From assembly GCF_000497205.1 (NCBI RefSeq), contig NZ_AYJW01000006.1, positions 1 to 64,000 on the forward strand: a DNA stretch of 64,000 bases, read 5' to 3'. The stretch is from Saccharopolyspora rectivirgula DSM 43747 (GTDB lineage Bacteria; Actinomycetota; Actinomycetes; Mycobacteriales; Pseudonocardiaceae). Shown here piece after piece: positions 20,863 through 29,751 of this stretch; within the stretch, counting starts at the first letter, position 1; the number at the start of each line of letters is the position of its first letter. A program made the translations under genes and the position numbers. Below the pieces are notes generated by a model. It was given only the letters and a program-made list of their open reading frames with translations. It had not been told where the DNA came from and did not search any database.

Positions 20863-22218
20863 TCAACCGGCTCGGTCGAGCAGGTGCCCGGCGGGCGGCG
20901 GGATCTCTCCGGGGCGGTACGCGAGCTGCCCGCGCAACCAGGTGGCGCGCACGACGCCGGCCAGCGGGCGCCCGTGGTACGGGGTGACGGGGTTGCGGTG
21001 CTGCAGCTGGGCGGCATCGACGACGAACGCTTCGTCGGGCGCGAAGACGCAGAAGTCCGCGGCGAACCCGGGAGCTATCGCGCCCTTGCCCGCCACCCCG
21101 GCGATCTCGGCCGGCCGGGCGGCCATCCACCGGACGACGTCGGCCAGCTGGTGGCCGCGCTGCCGGGCCTGGGTCCACACCGCGGACAGGCCCAGCTGCA
21201 GGCTGGAAACCCCGCCCCAGGCCTGTCCGAAGTCACCGGTGTCGAAGCGCTTCAGCTCCGGCGTGCACGGCGAGTGGTCGCTGACCACGCAGTCAACGGT
21301 TCCTTCGGCCAGTCCTCGCCAGAGCAGTTCGCGGTTGCCGGCTTCCCGGATGGGCGGGCAGCACTTGAACTGGGTGGCGCCGTCGGGGATCTCCTCGGCG
21401 CAGAAGGTCAGGTAGTGCGGGCAGGTCTCCACCGTGACCCGCACCCCGTCCGCTCGAGCGGCAGCGATCTCCGCCAGCGAGTCCGCACAGGACAGGTGCA
21501 GGACGTGCACGCGGGCCCCGGTCTTCCGGGCCAGTTCCAGCACTCCGCTGATCGCGGTCCGCTCGGCGCGCGGCGGGCGGGAGGCCAGGAAGTCGGCGTA
21601 GCGCCGGCCGCTCGGTTGCGGCGCGGAGTCGATGGAGGCGGCGTCTTCCGCGTGCACGATCAGCAGCGCGTCGCAGGCGGCGATCTCCTCCATCGCCCGG
21701 GCGAGCTGATCGGAGTCCAGCGGGGCGAATTCGTCCACTCCGGAGTGGAGCAGGAAGCACTTGAAGCCGAAGACCCCGGCCTCGTGCAACTGGCGCAGCC
21801 CGGCGAGGTTCTCGGGCACGGCGCCACCCCAGAAGCCGACGTCGACGTGCACCTTCGACCGCGCCGCGCGGTGCTTGACCGCCAGCGCCTGCGGGTCGGT
21901 GGTCGGCGGCAGGCTGTTCAGCGGCATGTCCAGGACGGTGGTGATCCCACCGGCCGCGGCCGCTCGGGTGGCGGTTTCGAAGCCTTCCCACTCGCTGCGG
22001 CCCGGCTCGTTGACGTGCACGTGGGTGTCCACCAGCCCGGGCAGCAGCACTTCGTCCGGCTGCAGTTCGACGGTGCGGGCGGCTGGCAGGTCCGCGTCGG
22101 GCGGCTCGACCGCGGCGATCCGGCCGTCGCGCACGGCCACGGCTGCTGGGACTTCCCCGTCCGGACCGATCATCCGCCGGGCGCGGAAGACGACATCGAA
22201 CGGCGCGGTTTCGTCCAA
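20863..22218 (-). CDS. allB: allantoinase
   Basis: A 451-residue cyclic amidohydrolase that opens allantoin to allantoate using a two-metal centre. The ligands are visible: HVHVNEPG, the carboxylated Lys region [12 protein letters not shown], His in VHAEDA and in VLHLS, and Asp in SDHSPC. Length and motifs are typical. The start is TTG 22218, with AGGAGG 5 nt upstream and no good ATG nearby. First gene of allB-alc. A palindromic operator overlapping its predicted -10 box lies just upstream. Confidence 0.95.
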   Translation of the reverse strand: MDETAPFDVVFRARRMIGPDGEVPAAVAVRDGRIAAVEPPDADLPAARTVELQPDEVLLPGLVDTHVHVNEPGRSEWEGFETATRAAAAGGITTVLDMPLNSLPPTTDPQALAVKHRAARSKVHVDVGFWGGAVPENLAGLRQLHEAGVFGFKCFLLHSGVDEFAPLDSDQLARAMEEIAACDALLIVHAEDAASIDSAPQPSGRRYADFLASRPPRAERTAISGVLELARKTGARVHVLHLSCADSLAEIAAARADGVRVTVETCPHYLTFCAEEIPDGATQFKCCPPIREAGNRELLWRGLAEGTVDCVVSDHSPCTPELKRFDTGDFGQAWGGVSSLQLGLSAVWTQARQRGHQLADVVRWMAARPAEIAGVAGKGAIAPGFAADFCVFAPDEAFVVDAAQLQHRNPVTPYHGRPLAGVVRATWLRGQLAYRPGEIPPPAGHLLDRAG

Positions 22219-22235
22219 CGGGACCTCCTCGAGGT

Positions 22236-22274
22236 GTTCAACAAAATGTTGAACAGTTTGCGGTGCGCGGTCAA
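22236..22274 (-). promoter_or_regulatory. allB promoter with GTTCAACA-AAA-TGTTGAAC operator
   Basis: A perfect palindrome with 8-nt arms and a 3-nt centre lies at 22236-22254. On the minus strand a -35 (TTGACC, 22274-22269) and a -10 (CAACAT, 22251-22246) are 17 nt apart, and the palindrome covers the -10. Nearly the same palindrome sits at the uraD promoter (26032-26050), so one regulator probably controls both. The core elements are weak and were assigned by eye. Confidence 0.65.
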
Positions 22275-22288
22275 GGCCGCACCGCCGC

Positions 22289-23419
22289 TCAAGTCCCGCT
22301 CAGCCAGTCGCGAGCCAGCTGCTCGCCCACTCGGCCCAGCAGCGGCGCCGCCTGCTGCACGCACCGCTGCGAATCGGGCTCCAGGTCCACCAGGGCGTAC
22401 ACGTCGGCGATACCGGCCTCGCGCAGCTGCGCGGCCGACAACCGGCAGCGCCCGACCACCGCCACCACCGGGATCCCGGCGGCGCGCGCCCGGGCCGCCA
22501 CTCCGGCCGGCCCCTTGCCGCGGAGGGTCTGCTCGTCCAGCGAGCCCTCCCCGACCACCACCAGGCCGCTGCCGGCCAGCAGCCGCTCGAAACCGGCCAG
22601 TTCCAGCACCACCTCCACGCCGGGGCGCATCCGCGCGCCGAGCACCGACAGCGCGGCGAACCCCACCCCGCCGGCGGCTCCCGCGCCCGGCTGCGCGGCC
22701 GCATCGCGCCCACCGGCAGCCACCACTGCCCGCGCCCAGCGCTCCAACGAGCGCTCCAGCTCGGCCACCTGCTCGGGCCCAACGCCCTTCTGCGGCCCGT
22801 ACACCCGAGCTGCCCCGTGCGACCCGAGCAGTGGATTGTCCACATCGGAAGCGAGAACGATCTCCCGATCGGCCAAGCGTCGATCCAAATCGGACAGATC
22901 CACCGATTCCAGGCGGGCCAGCGGACCCCCCCCCGGCGGCAACGGCCGTCCCGCCGCATCGGTCAACCGCGCCCCCAGCGCGGCCAACAACCCGGCACCG
23001 CCATCGGTGCAGGCGCTACCGCCCACCCCCAGCACGATCGTGTCCGCGCCGGCGTCCAGCGCGGCCCGCAGCGCCTGCCCGGTGCCCAGGCTGCTGGCCC
23101 GGAGCGGGTCCAGTCGGTCCGGCGGCAGCAGCGCCAACCCGGACGCCGCCGCCAACTCCACCACCGCGGTGCGGTCGCGAACCGCGATCGCGGTGTCCAC
23201 CGGCTCCCCCAGCGGCCCGCTGACCGTGACGGGCACCGGCTGGAAGCCGCTGGCCAGCGCGGCGGCGACGGTGCCGTCCCCGCCATCGGCCACCGGAGCC
23301 TGCCGGACGTCGACGCCCGGGGCGACCCGGCGGATGCCGTCGGCCAGCGCCGCCGCCACCTCGGCAGCGGTCAGCGACCCCTTGAACTTGTCCGGGGCGA
23401 GCAGCACGGGAGTGGCCAA
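22289..23419 (-). CDS. glxK: glycerate kinase, GarK/GlxK type
   Basis: A 376-residue kinase of the glycerate kinase type 1 family that phosphorylates D-glycerate from the tartronate semialdehyde route. The N-terminal [13 protein letters not shown] motif is diagnostic, as are the [15 protein letters not shown] loop, DVDNPLLG and GEGSLDEQT. The start is TTG 23419 with GGAG 6 nt upstream and a 16-nt gap after glxR; the frame is open further upstream but would overlap glxR. Last gene of hyi-glxR-glxK. Confidence 0.93.
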   Translation of the reverse strand: MATPVLLAPDKFKGSLTAAEVAAALADGIRRVAPGVDVRQAPVADGGDGTVAAALASGFQPVPVTVSGPLGEPVDTAIAVRDRTAVVELAAASGLALLPPDRLDPLRASSLGTGQALRAALDAGADTIVLGVGGSACTDGGAGLLAALGARLTDAAGRPLPPGGGPLARLESVDLSDLDRRLADREIVLASDVDNPLLGSHGAARVYGPQKGVGPEQVAELERSLERWARAVVAAGGRDAAAQPGAGAAGGVGFAALSVLGARMRPGVEVVLELAGFERLLAGSGLVVVGEGSLDEQTLRGKGPAGVAARARAAGIPVVAVVGRCRLSAAQLREAGIADVYALVDLEPDSQRCVQQAAPLLGRVGEQLARDWLSGT

Positions 23420-23435
23420 ACCGATCTCCGATCGC

Positions 23436-24311
23436 TCAATCGCGCCCGTTGAGCTGGGCGATCTGGCGGAACAGGGCGGAGTGGTCGAGCTTTCCGTCCC
23501 CCTGGGCGTTGGCCGCGGCAACCAGCTGGCCGACCAGCGCGGTCAGCGGCGCAACCAGCTGCCGCTGGCGGGCGGCGTCCTGCACGATGCCGAGGTCCTT
23601 GTGGTGCAGTTCGAGCCGGAAACCGGGAGCGAACTCCCGCTCGCGCATCTTCTCCGCCTTGGCGTCCAGCACCGCGCTCCCGGCGAGCCCGCCGCCCAGC
23701 ACTTCCAGGGCCGGGCCGGTCTCCACCCCGTGCGCTTCCAGGAACACCAGGGCCTCGGCCAGCAGCGCGATGTTGCCGGCGACGACGAGCTGGTTGGCCG
23801 CCTTCACCGTCTGACCGCTGCCGACCGGGCCGACGTGCACGACGGTGGAGCCCACCGCCCGGAGCACTTCCCGGGCCGCGGGGAAGTCCTCCTCCGCCGC
23901 GCCGACCATCACGGACAGCGTTCCGTCGATCGCCTTCGGCTCTCCGCCGCTGACCGGCGCGTCGACCACCCGAAGTCGACCGGCGGCCCTCTCGGCGATG
24001 CGCCGCGGCACGTCCGGGCGGACCGTGCTGCAGTCGATGAGCAAAGCCCCTTCGGGGGCGTTGGCCAGCACCCCGTCCTCGCCCAGCACCACCGCCTCGA
24101 CGTCCGGCGAGTCCGGCAGCACGGTGATGACGACGTCGGCGTCGCGGACCGCTTCGGCCACGCTGGACGCCGCTGCACCGCCCTGCTCGACCAGCCGCTC
24201 GGTCTTGGCCGGGCTGCGGTTGTAACCGGTCACCTCGTGGCCGGCGCGGACCAGGTTCGCCGCCATCGGTCCGCCCATGATGCCCAGTCCGATGAAACCG
24301 ATCTTGCTCAT
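23436..24311 (-). CDS. glxR: 2-hydroxy-3-oxopropionate (tartronate semialdehyde) reductase
   Basis: A 291-residue beta-hydroxyacid dehydrogenase. The NAD(P)-binding motif GFIGLGIMGGPMAANL is at the N-terminus, VDAPVSGGEPKA is the substrate-binding signature, and the catalytic Lys is in GQTVKAANQLVV. It reduces tartronate semialdehyde to glycerate. ATG 24311 is the family start. It lies 11 nt after hyi. Glyoxylate carboligase, which makes its substrate from glyoxylate, is not in the window. Confidence 0.93.
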   Translation of the reverse strand: MSKIGFIGLGIMGGPMAANLVRAGHEVTGYNRSPAKTERLVEQGGAAASSVAEAVRDADVVITVLPDSPDVEAVVLGEDGVLANAPEGALLIDCSTVRPDVPRRIAERAAGRLRVVDAPVSGGEPKAIDGTLSVMVGAAEEDFPAAREVLRAVGSTVVHVGPVGSGQTVKAANQLVVAGNIALLAEALVFLEAHGVETGPALEVLGGGLAGSAVLDAKAEKMREREFAPGFRLELHHKDLGIVQDAARQRQLVAPLTALVGQLVAAANAQGDGKLDHSALFRQIAQLNGRD

Positions 24312-24322
24312 TGGCCGCCTCC

Positions 24323-25132
24323 TCACCGCAGCAGCCGGTCCATCCACCCGAAGCTGTCCGCGCTGGCACCGCTCGGCCGGTACTCCAGCCCGATGTTGCC
24401 CCGGTAGCCGGCTGCGTCGAGTTTGCCCAACAAGTGCCCGAAGTCGAGCTGCCCGGTGCCGGGTTCCCCGCGGCCCGGCGCATCGGCGAGCTGCACGTGC
24501 CCGATCTCGGCGGCGTGCTCGTCGATCACCGCGTCCAGGTCGTCGCCGTTGACCGCGAGGTGGTACAGGTCGCACAGCAATCGCACGTCGCCCGCACCGG
24601 CCTGCTCGCGGACCCGGTGGACCACCGCGAGCGCGTCGGCCGCGGTCCGCAGCGGATAGCCGGGGGTCCCGGACAGCGGTTCGACCAGCACCGAGCCACC
24701 GATGCGCTGGACGGCGGTGGCCGCTCGGGCCAGCTGCTCGACGGCGGTCTCGTCCTGCTCCGCCGCGCTGACCCCGTCGACGCGGCTGCCGTAGAGCGCG
24801 TTGAACGCCCGGCAGCCGAGCCGTTCCCCGATGCCGACCACCACGTCGACGTTGTCGGCGAACTCGTCGGCCCGGGCCGGGTTGCTGAGCACGCCGCGCT
24901 CCCCCGCCGGCATGTCGCCGCCGAAGAAGTTCAGGCTGACCAGCTGCACCCCGGCGTCCTCGACAGCGCGGACGAACCGGTCGACTTCCCGGTCGGCCGG
25001 AACCGGTTCGGCGAACGGCCACCAGAACTCGACCGCGCTGAACCCGGCCTCCTTGGCCGCCGCCGGCCGTTGCAGCAGGTCCAGCTCGGTGAACAGGATG
25101 GAGAGGTTGACGTCGAAACGTTCGATGTGCAC
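24323..25132 (-). CDS. hyi: hydroxypyruvate isomerase-like TIM-barrel protein
   Basis: A 269-residue xylose-isomerase-like TIM barrel. Typical motifs are FDVNLSILFTEL at the start, the Glu ligand in LVEPLSG, DLYHLAVNGDD, HVQLADAPGRGEPG and the Glu in GLEYRPSG. These match the Hyi/OtnI group found with glxR. Conversion of hydroxypyruvate to tartronate semialdehyde is inferred. GTG 25132 is chosen because the protein then starts at HIERFDVN; the Shine-Dalgarno (GGGGGA) is moderate. First gene of the leftward glyoxylate operon. Confidence 0.88.
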   Translation of the reverse strand: MHIERFDVNLSILFTELDLLQRPAAAKEAGFSAVEFWWPFAEPVPADREVDRFVRAVEDAGVQLVSLNFFGGDMPAGERGVLSNPARADEFADNVDVVVGIGERLGCRAFNALYGSRVDGVSAAEQDETAVEQLARAATAVQRIGGSVLVEPLSGTPGYPLRTAADALAVVHRVREQAGAGDVRLLCDLYHLAVNGDDLDAVIDEHAAEIGHVQLADAPGRGEPGTGQLDFGHLLGKLDAAGYRGNIGLEYRPSGASADSFGWMDRLLR

Positions 25133-25295
25133 CAGGGTTCCCCCGCTTCCGGTCGGCCGCTCTTGCTGCCCGCAACCGGGCATTATCCGGCACCGCCCAC
25201 CCCCAGCACCGGCACACCGCCTTCCCCGCTCGCGGCGAATCCGGAAGACTCGGTCGCGGCAGAGGCGACCACGGCACGTCCGGGGAGGACCGATG

Positions 25296-25550
25296 ATGCT
25301 GCGAGCCGAGTTCACCACCGAGCCCTTCCGCGGGGAAGGCGATCCGCCGGAGCACGCCGTGGCGGCGCGCGACTGCCTGCGCACCGCGGGGTTGGAACCG
25401 GACTTCGGGCCGTTCGGCACGACCCTGGAAGCGGACCGCGAGGAGCTGCTGCCCGCTCTCGCGCAGATGCTGGACGCCGCGCTGAGCGCGGGGGCGACTC
25501 GAATCACGTTGCAGATATCCGCGACGCCCTCCCCCGAAGAGCGGGCTTAG
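25296..25550 (+). CDS. thiamine-binding protein, MTH1187/YqgV family (DUF77)
   Basis: An 84-residue ferredoxin-fold protein of the thiamine-binding family, too short for an enzyme. The family pattern is clear: LRAEFTTEPF at the N-terminus, LEPDFGPFGTTLEADRE in the middle, and GATRITLQIS at the end. ATG 25296 has GGGGAGGA 7 nt upstream; ATG 25293 is also possible. It is divergent from hyi and followed by a regulator gene 9 nt later. Why it lies in a purine cluster is unclear. Confidence 0.78.
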   Translation: MLRAEFTTEPFRGEGDPPEHAVAARDCLRTAGLEPDFGPFGTTLEADREELLPALAQMLDAALSAGATRITLQISATPSPEERA

Positions 25551-25559
25551 GCTGGTGGC

Positions 25560-25916
25560 GTGCATCCGCTGGCCACCGCGATAGCCCCGCTGCTGGAGCA
25601 GATCGGCGCCGTCGCCGTGCCGCTGGACGAGCGGGAGCCCGGGGACGTCGTGCTGCACTGGGAGGGCAGTCCCGCGATCGCGGTGCGGCTGCCGGACGCG
25701 GGGCTGGTTTCCGCGCTCGACCGGCTGATCGCCCAGGTGGAGGCGGAGTTGGGTGGTCGGCTGGCCGACCTCCCGCGGGAGGAGAAGCAGCGCGCGGTCC
25801 GCCTGCTGGAGGAGCGCGGCGCGTTCACGGTGCGCAAGTCCGTGGAGGCGGTGGCCAGAGCACTGGGCGTCAGCAGGTTCACCGTCTACAACTACCTCAA
25901 CCGGGAACGCGGCTGA
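25560..25916 (+). CDS. DauR/YheO-like helix-turn-helix regulator
   Basis: A 118-residue protein. The C-terminal third is a helix-turn-helix of the HTH_22 type: REEKQRAVRLLEERGAFTV, then VEAVARALGVSRFTVYNYL, very like the end of DauR. The N-terminal 60 residues are a reduced domain, shorter than the YheO PAS-like domain of DauR. Starts at GTG 25560. It precedes the urate genes with a 219-nt spacer holding a palindromic operator, so it is a good candidate local regulator. Confidence 0.75.
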   Translation: MHPLATAIAPLLEQIGAVAVPLDEREPGDVVLHWEGSPAIAVRLPDAGLVSALDRLIAQVEAELGGRLADLPREEKQRAVRLLEERGAFTVRKSVEAVARALGVSRFTVYNYLNRERG

Positions 25917-26031
25917 TTGCTGCGAGCGGGTGGTCCTGCCGCTTCCGCCGCCCGGCGGAACGCCGGGACTCGATGCCGTTCTCGTCCACCCCTGACCAGG
26001 AAATTCCCCTCTTGATCACGCTGACCAGCTA

Positions 26032-26073
26032 GTTCAACAAACTGTTGACACCTTGCGGGGTTGGCCGTAGTTT
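26032..26073 (+). promoter_or_regulatory. uraD promoter with GTTCAACA-AAC-TGTTGACA operator
   Basis: A consensus -35 TTGACA (26045-26050), a 17-nt spacer and a -10-like TAGTTT (26068-26073) precede the uraD-uraH-uox genes. A near-perfect palindrome at 26032-26050 overlaps the -35 box, the position expected for a repressor. It matches the allB operator and shares the flanking TTGCGG. The start of uraD is about 60 nt downstream. Confidence 0.72.
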
Positions 26074-26135
26074 TCTGCCTCACCAGCTGCCAGGACCGCA
26101 GTGATTGACGAGAACGCCCCGTCCGGAGGGCCGGA

Positions 26136-26651
26136 ATGCCGACACCAGCCACGCCAGGCCTGCCCAGGATCAATTCCCTACCGGCCGACGAACTCGCCCC
26201 GGAACTGCTCGCCTGCCTCGACGTCCCCCGGTGGGCCGACGACATCATCCGGCAGCGGCCGTTCGCCACCGCCACCCACCTCTACCGAGCAGCGGACACC
26301 GCCGCCCCCGGGCTCACCCGCGCCGAGATCCACCGCGCGCTGGCCGCGCACCCGCGCATCGGCGAACGCCCGTCGGAGAGGTCGAGCACCGCAGCTTGGT
26401 CGCGCACCGAGCAGTCCGGTGTGGACCCAGCCGACGAGCGGCTGATGCAACAGCTGCGAGAGGCGAACGCCGAGTACGAGCGCCGATTCGGGCACGTCTA
26501 CCTCGTCTGCGCCAGCGGCCGCAGCGGCGCGGAACTGCTGGAGATCCTGCACTCCAGATTGGACAACGACCCGGAGACCGAAATGGCCGTGGTCGCTGAC
26601 GAACTGCGCAAGATCGCCCGACTTCGACTGATGAAGGTGGTTGAGCAATGA
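26136..26651 (+). CDS. uraD: OHCU decarboxylase
   Basis: A 171-residue all-helical enzyme that decarboxylates 2-oxo-4-hydroxy-4-carboxy-5-ureidoimidazoline to S-allantoin. The catalytic His is in AAHPRIGE; the conserved NAEYERRFGHVYLVCASGRS and the C-terminal LRKIARLRL match the family. Starts at ATG 26136. The stop overlaps the uraH start by 4 nt. First gene of a urate operon under the palindromic operator. Confidence 0.93.
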   Translation: MPTPATPGLPRINSLPADELAPELLACLDVPRWADDIIRQRPFATATHLYRAADTAAPGLTRAEIHRALAAHPRIGERPSERSSTAAWSRTEQSGVDPADERLMQQLREANAEYERRFGHVYLVCASGRSGAELLEILHSRLDNDPETEMAVVADELRKIARLRLMKVVEQ

Positions 26652-26983
26652 GCGCCGTCACCACGCACGTGCTGGACGCGAGCCGAGGCACCCCGGCCGC
26701 CGGGATCACCGTCCGACTGGAGCAGAACGACGGCGCGGGCTGGACGGCGATCGCCGAGGCGACCACCGACGCCGACGGGCGGATCCGCGACCTCGGCCCC
26801 GACCGGCTCACCGCCGGCGACTACCGGTTGACCTTCGAGACCAGCGCCTACTTCGCGGACCGCGGGGTCGAGACGTTCTACCCGCAAGTGCAGATCGCTT
26901 TCCGGATCAGCGATCCGGAGCAGCACTACCACGTCCCCCTGCTGCTGAGCCCGTTCGCCTATTCCACTTATCGAGGGAGTTGA
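26648..26983 (+). CDS. uraH: 5-hydroxyisourate hydrolase, transthyretin-like
   Basis: A 111-residue HIU hydrolase. The three active-site regions are present: TTHVLDASRGTPA at the N-terminus (His), DGRIRDL (Arg) and HYHVPLLLSPF (His). It ends in the hallmark YRGS. It hydrolyses the uricase product to OHCU, the substrate of UraD. ATGA overlap with uraD and a 6-nt gap to uricase show one operon. Confidence 0.96.
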   Translation: MSAVTTHVLDASRGTPAAGITVRLEQNDGAGWTAIAEATTDADGRIRDLGPDRLTAGDYRLTFETSAYFADRGVETFYPQVQIAFRISDPEQHYHVPLLLSPFAYSTYRGS

Positions 26984-26989
26984 CCACCA

Positions 26990-27880
26990 ATGGGGATCGT
27001 CATCGGCGCCAACCAGTACGGCAAGGCGGAAGTCCGCCTGGTTGCGGTGGACCGCAGCACCCCCCGGCACAGCATCAAGGACCTCACCGTCAGCACGTCG
27101 TTGCGCGGCGACTTCGACGCCACCCACCACGAAGGCGACAACTCGGCGGTCCTGCCCACCGACACCCAGAAGAACACCGTCTACGCCTTCGCCAAGCAGC
27201 AGCCGGTCGGCGAGATAGAGGACTTCGCGCTGCGACTGGGCCGGCACTTCGTCTCCTCCCAGCCGACGGTGCACGGCGCCCGCATCCTGGTCGAAGAGCA
27301 CAGCTGGGACCGGATCCCGGTCGGCGGCTCCGGGCACGACCACTCGTTCCTGCGCAGCAGCGACGAGAAGCGCACCACCGCGGTGACCATCGACGGCGAC
27401 CGCGAGCACGTGGTCTCCGGGCTGAAGGACCTGCTCGTCCTCAAATCCACCGGCTCCGAGTTCTCCGGCTACGTCAAGGACGAGTACACCACGCTCGCCG
27501 AAACCGACGACCGGGTGCTGGCCACCGCGGTCACCGCGCGGTGGCGGTACTCGAGCACCGACGTCGACTGGGGGAAGACGTTCGAATCGGTGCGCTCGGC
27601 GATGCTGGAGGCGTTCGCCGTCACCCACAGCCTGGCGCTGCAGCAAACGCTCTACGAGATGGGCAAAGCCGTGCTCGCCAAGCACCCGGAAGTGGCCGAA
27701 GTGCGGCTGTCCCTGCCGAACAAGCACCACTTCCTGGTCGACCTGTCGTTCTGCGGCCTGGAGAACAACAACGAGGTCTTCCACGCCGCCGACCGACCGT
27801 ACGGGCTCATCGAAGGTGTCGTGAAGCGCGACGACGCCGAAGAGGACCCCATGGCCTGGTACAGCCTGCCGGAATTCTGA
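26990..27880 (+). CDS. uox: urate oxidase (uricase)
   Basis: A 296-residue cofactor-free uricase that oxidises urate to 5-hydroxyisourate and H2O2. It has two T-fold halves; the N-terminal YGKAEVRLV and LLPTDTQKNTVYAF-like segment (VLPTDTQKNTVYAF), then LKSTGSEFSGYVKDEYTTL and NKHHFLVDL, carry the conserved Lys, Thr and His charge-relay residues. The C-terminus lacks a peroxisomal signal, as expected in a bacterium. GAGGGAG precedes ATG 26990. Confidence 0.97.
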   Translation: MGIVIGANQYGKAEVRLVAVDRSTPRHSIKDLTVSTSLRGDFDATHHEGDNSAVLPTDTQKNTVYAFAKQQPVGEIEDFALRLGRHFVSSQPTVHGARILVEEHSWDRIPVGGSGHDHSFLRSSDEKRTTAVTIDGDREHVVSGLKDLLVLKSTGSEFSGYVKDEYTTLAETDDRVLATAVTARWRYSSTDVDWGKTFESVRSAMLEAFAVTHSLALQQTLYEMGKAVLAKHPEVAEVRLSLPNKHHFLVDLSFCGLENNNEVFHAADRPYGLIEGVVKRDDAEEDPMAWYSLPEF

Positions 27881-27921
27881 AGTCCCGAGAAGAACCACCG
27901 CGCGTCCAACGAGGACCGGAG

Positions 27922-27949
27922 CGGGGTCGCCGAGCAACCGGCGACCCCG
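27922..27949 (+). terminator. hairpin between uricase and the permease gene
   Basis: An 11-bp perfect stem (27922-27932 and 27939-27949) with a 6-nt loop lies 42 nt after the uricase stop. There is no T-run. It would separate or attenuate transcription into the NCS2 permease gene 122 nt further on. Confidence 0.55.
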
Positions 27950-28071
27950 GTCACCACGACAGCTCCCGCGCCGTGCGGACGGCGAAACCACCCGTAACAC
28001 CAGCGAAAAACAGCAGTCAGCAGCTGGCAGAAGGATGAGATCACCGGTTTTCCCGCGTTCCAGGAGCCCCC

Positions 28072-29469
28072 ATGCCCTTCTTCCGGACGCGACGCAAGAG
28101 CAGCCCGGCGGAATCTGATTCGCACCCGGTGGACGAAGTGCTGCCGGCTGGTCGGATGACCGTTTACGGGCTGCAGCACGTCGTCGCCATGTACGCCGGC
28201 GTTGTCGCCCCACCGCTGATCATCGGTGAAGCCATCGGCCTTCCCCCGGTGGAGCTGGTCCTGTTGATCGGGGCCAGCTTGTTCTCGGCCGGCATCGCCA
28301 CCCTCCTGCAGTCGCTGGGCATCTGGCGCGTGGGTGCCCGGCTGCCGTTCGTCAACGGCGTCACCTTCGCTTCCGTGGCACCGATACTGGCGATCACGGG
28401 GCAGCAGGACGGGACGCAGAACCCGCTGTCGGTCGTCTACGGAGCGGTGCTGGTTGCCGGGGCGCTGGCCTTCTTGGTGGCGCCGGCCTTCTCCCGACTG
28501 GTCCGCTTCTTCCCCCCGGTGGTCAACGGCACCGTCATCACGCTGATCGGCCTGTCCCTGATGCCGGTGGCCATCAACTGGATAGCCGGCCAAGACCCTG
28601 GTGCGGCCGACTACGCCGCCCCGGAGAAGATCGCCCTGGGCGCGACCGCGTTCGTCCTCGTGCTGCTGTTCAACCGGTTCCTCCGCGGGTTCTGGAACCG
28701 CATCGCCCTGCTGCTGGGGCTGGTGGCCGGCACCCTCATCGCCTGGCCGTTGGGCCAGGTGGACGCCACGACCTTCCGCCAGGCGCCGATCTTCGACGCG
28801 CCGCTGCCCTTCGCGCTGGGAGCCCCGTCGTTCAGCATCACCGCCACGGTCGCGATCTGCATCGTGATGCTGGTGGCCATGATGGAGAGCACGGCGGACA
28901 TGATCGCGCTCGGCGAGATCGTGGACCGCCCGGCCGACGAGCGCACCATCGCGGCCGGGTTGCGGGCGGACGGCGCCGGCAGCGCGCTCAGCGCGGTCTT
29001 CGGCGGCTTCACCTGCAGCGCCTTCGCCCAGAACATCGGCCTGGTGGCGTTGACCCGGGTGCGCAGCCGCTACGTGGTGGCCACCGGTGGCTTCCTGTTG
29101 ATCCTGTTAGGACTGTTCCCTGTGGTGGGCGCGGTGATCGCCCTGGTGCCGCAACCGGTGCTCGGCGGCGCAGCGCTGGTGCTGTTCGGCTCGGTCACCG
29201 CCAGTGGCATTCGGACGCTCAGCAAGGCGAAGCTGAGCGACCCATTCAACGCGCTGATCGTGGCCGGCTCCCTGGGCATCGGCCTGATCCCGGTGGTGGC
29301 ACCGGAGTTCTACGCGCACTTCCCCGAATCCCTGCGCACCATCCTGGATTCCGGCATCAGCACCGGGTGCATCGTCGCCCTGCTGTTGAACTTGCTGTTC
29401 ACCACCACCCGGGGCGGGACGCGGACCGCGCTGTCCGGTTCGGACACCGGCGAACCGGCGACCGGGTAG
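28072..29469 (+). CDS. NCS2-family xanthine/uric acid permease
   Basis: A 465-residue membrane symporter with about 12-14 predicted helices. The NCS2 signature region is clear: Glu in the TM8-like AMMESTADMIALGEI, then FTCSAFAQNIGLVALTRVRSRYV. Together with the adjacent uricase operon this points to urate or xanthine uptake by proton or sodium symport, which is inferred. It contains a TTA leucine codon at 29107-29109, rare in such a GC-rich genome and possibly dependent on a bldA-type tRNA. Starts at ATG 28072. Confidence 0.9.
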   Translation: MPFFRTRRKSSPAESDSHPVDEVLPAGRMTVYGLQHVVAMYAGVVAPPLIIGEAIGLPPVELVLLIGASLFSAGIATLLQSLGIWRVGARLPFVNGVTFASVAPILAITGQQDGTQNPLSVVYGAVLVAGALAFLVAPAFSRLVRFFPPVVNGTVITLIGLSLMPVAINWIAGQDPGAADYAAPEKIALGATAFVLVLLFNRFLRGFWNRIALLLGLVAGTLIAWPLGQVDATTFRQAPIFDAPLPFALGAPSFSITATVAICIVMLVAMMESTADMIALGEIVDRPADERTIAAGLRADGAGSALSAVFGGFTCSAFAQNIGLVALTRVRSRYVVATGGFLLILLGLFPVVGAVIALVPQPVLGGAALVLFGSVTASGIRTLSKAKLSDPFNALIVAGSLGIGLIPVVAPEFYAHFPESLRTILDSGISTGCIVALLLNLLFTTTRGGTRTALSGSDTGEPATG

Positions 29470-29751
29470 CGCAACACCGGAGCAACAAAGGATTTTCTTC
29501 CCCACCGCTGCTCCAGGCGCTCCCCCGCACGTCCGGAGCAGCGGGTCATGACTCCGAACGCAGCAACCAGCACCGCTGCACGACCTCTCCCCCACTGCTG
29601 CTTCCATCCGAAATTAACGGGCGATAACCGGAACGCTGGTCCCAATGTCGCAATTGGATGCTGCGCTCAGCTGCATTTCGAGAATGTTGCGCAACACATT
29701 CATCGCTCCGTCGTTTTCCGCGTGAAGTTGCACCAACCTCTGGGAGCAGCA

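Noticed and set aside
25997-26014. Single arm resembling the AAGGGAACTT element (CAGGAAATTCCCC)
   Set aside because: No partner arm was found nearby, so it is not listed as a copy. It may be a remnant.
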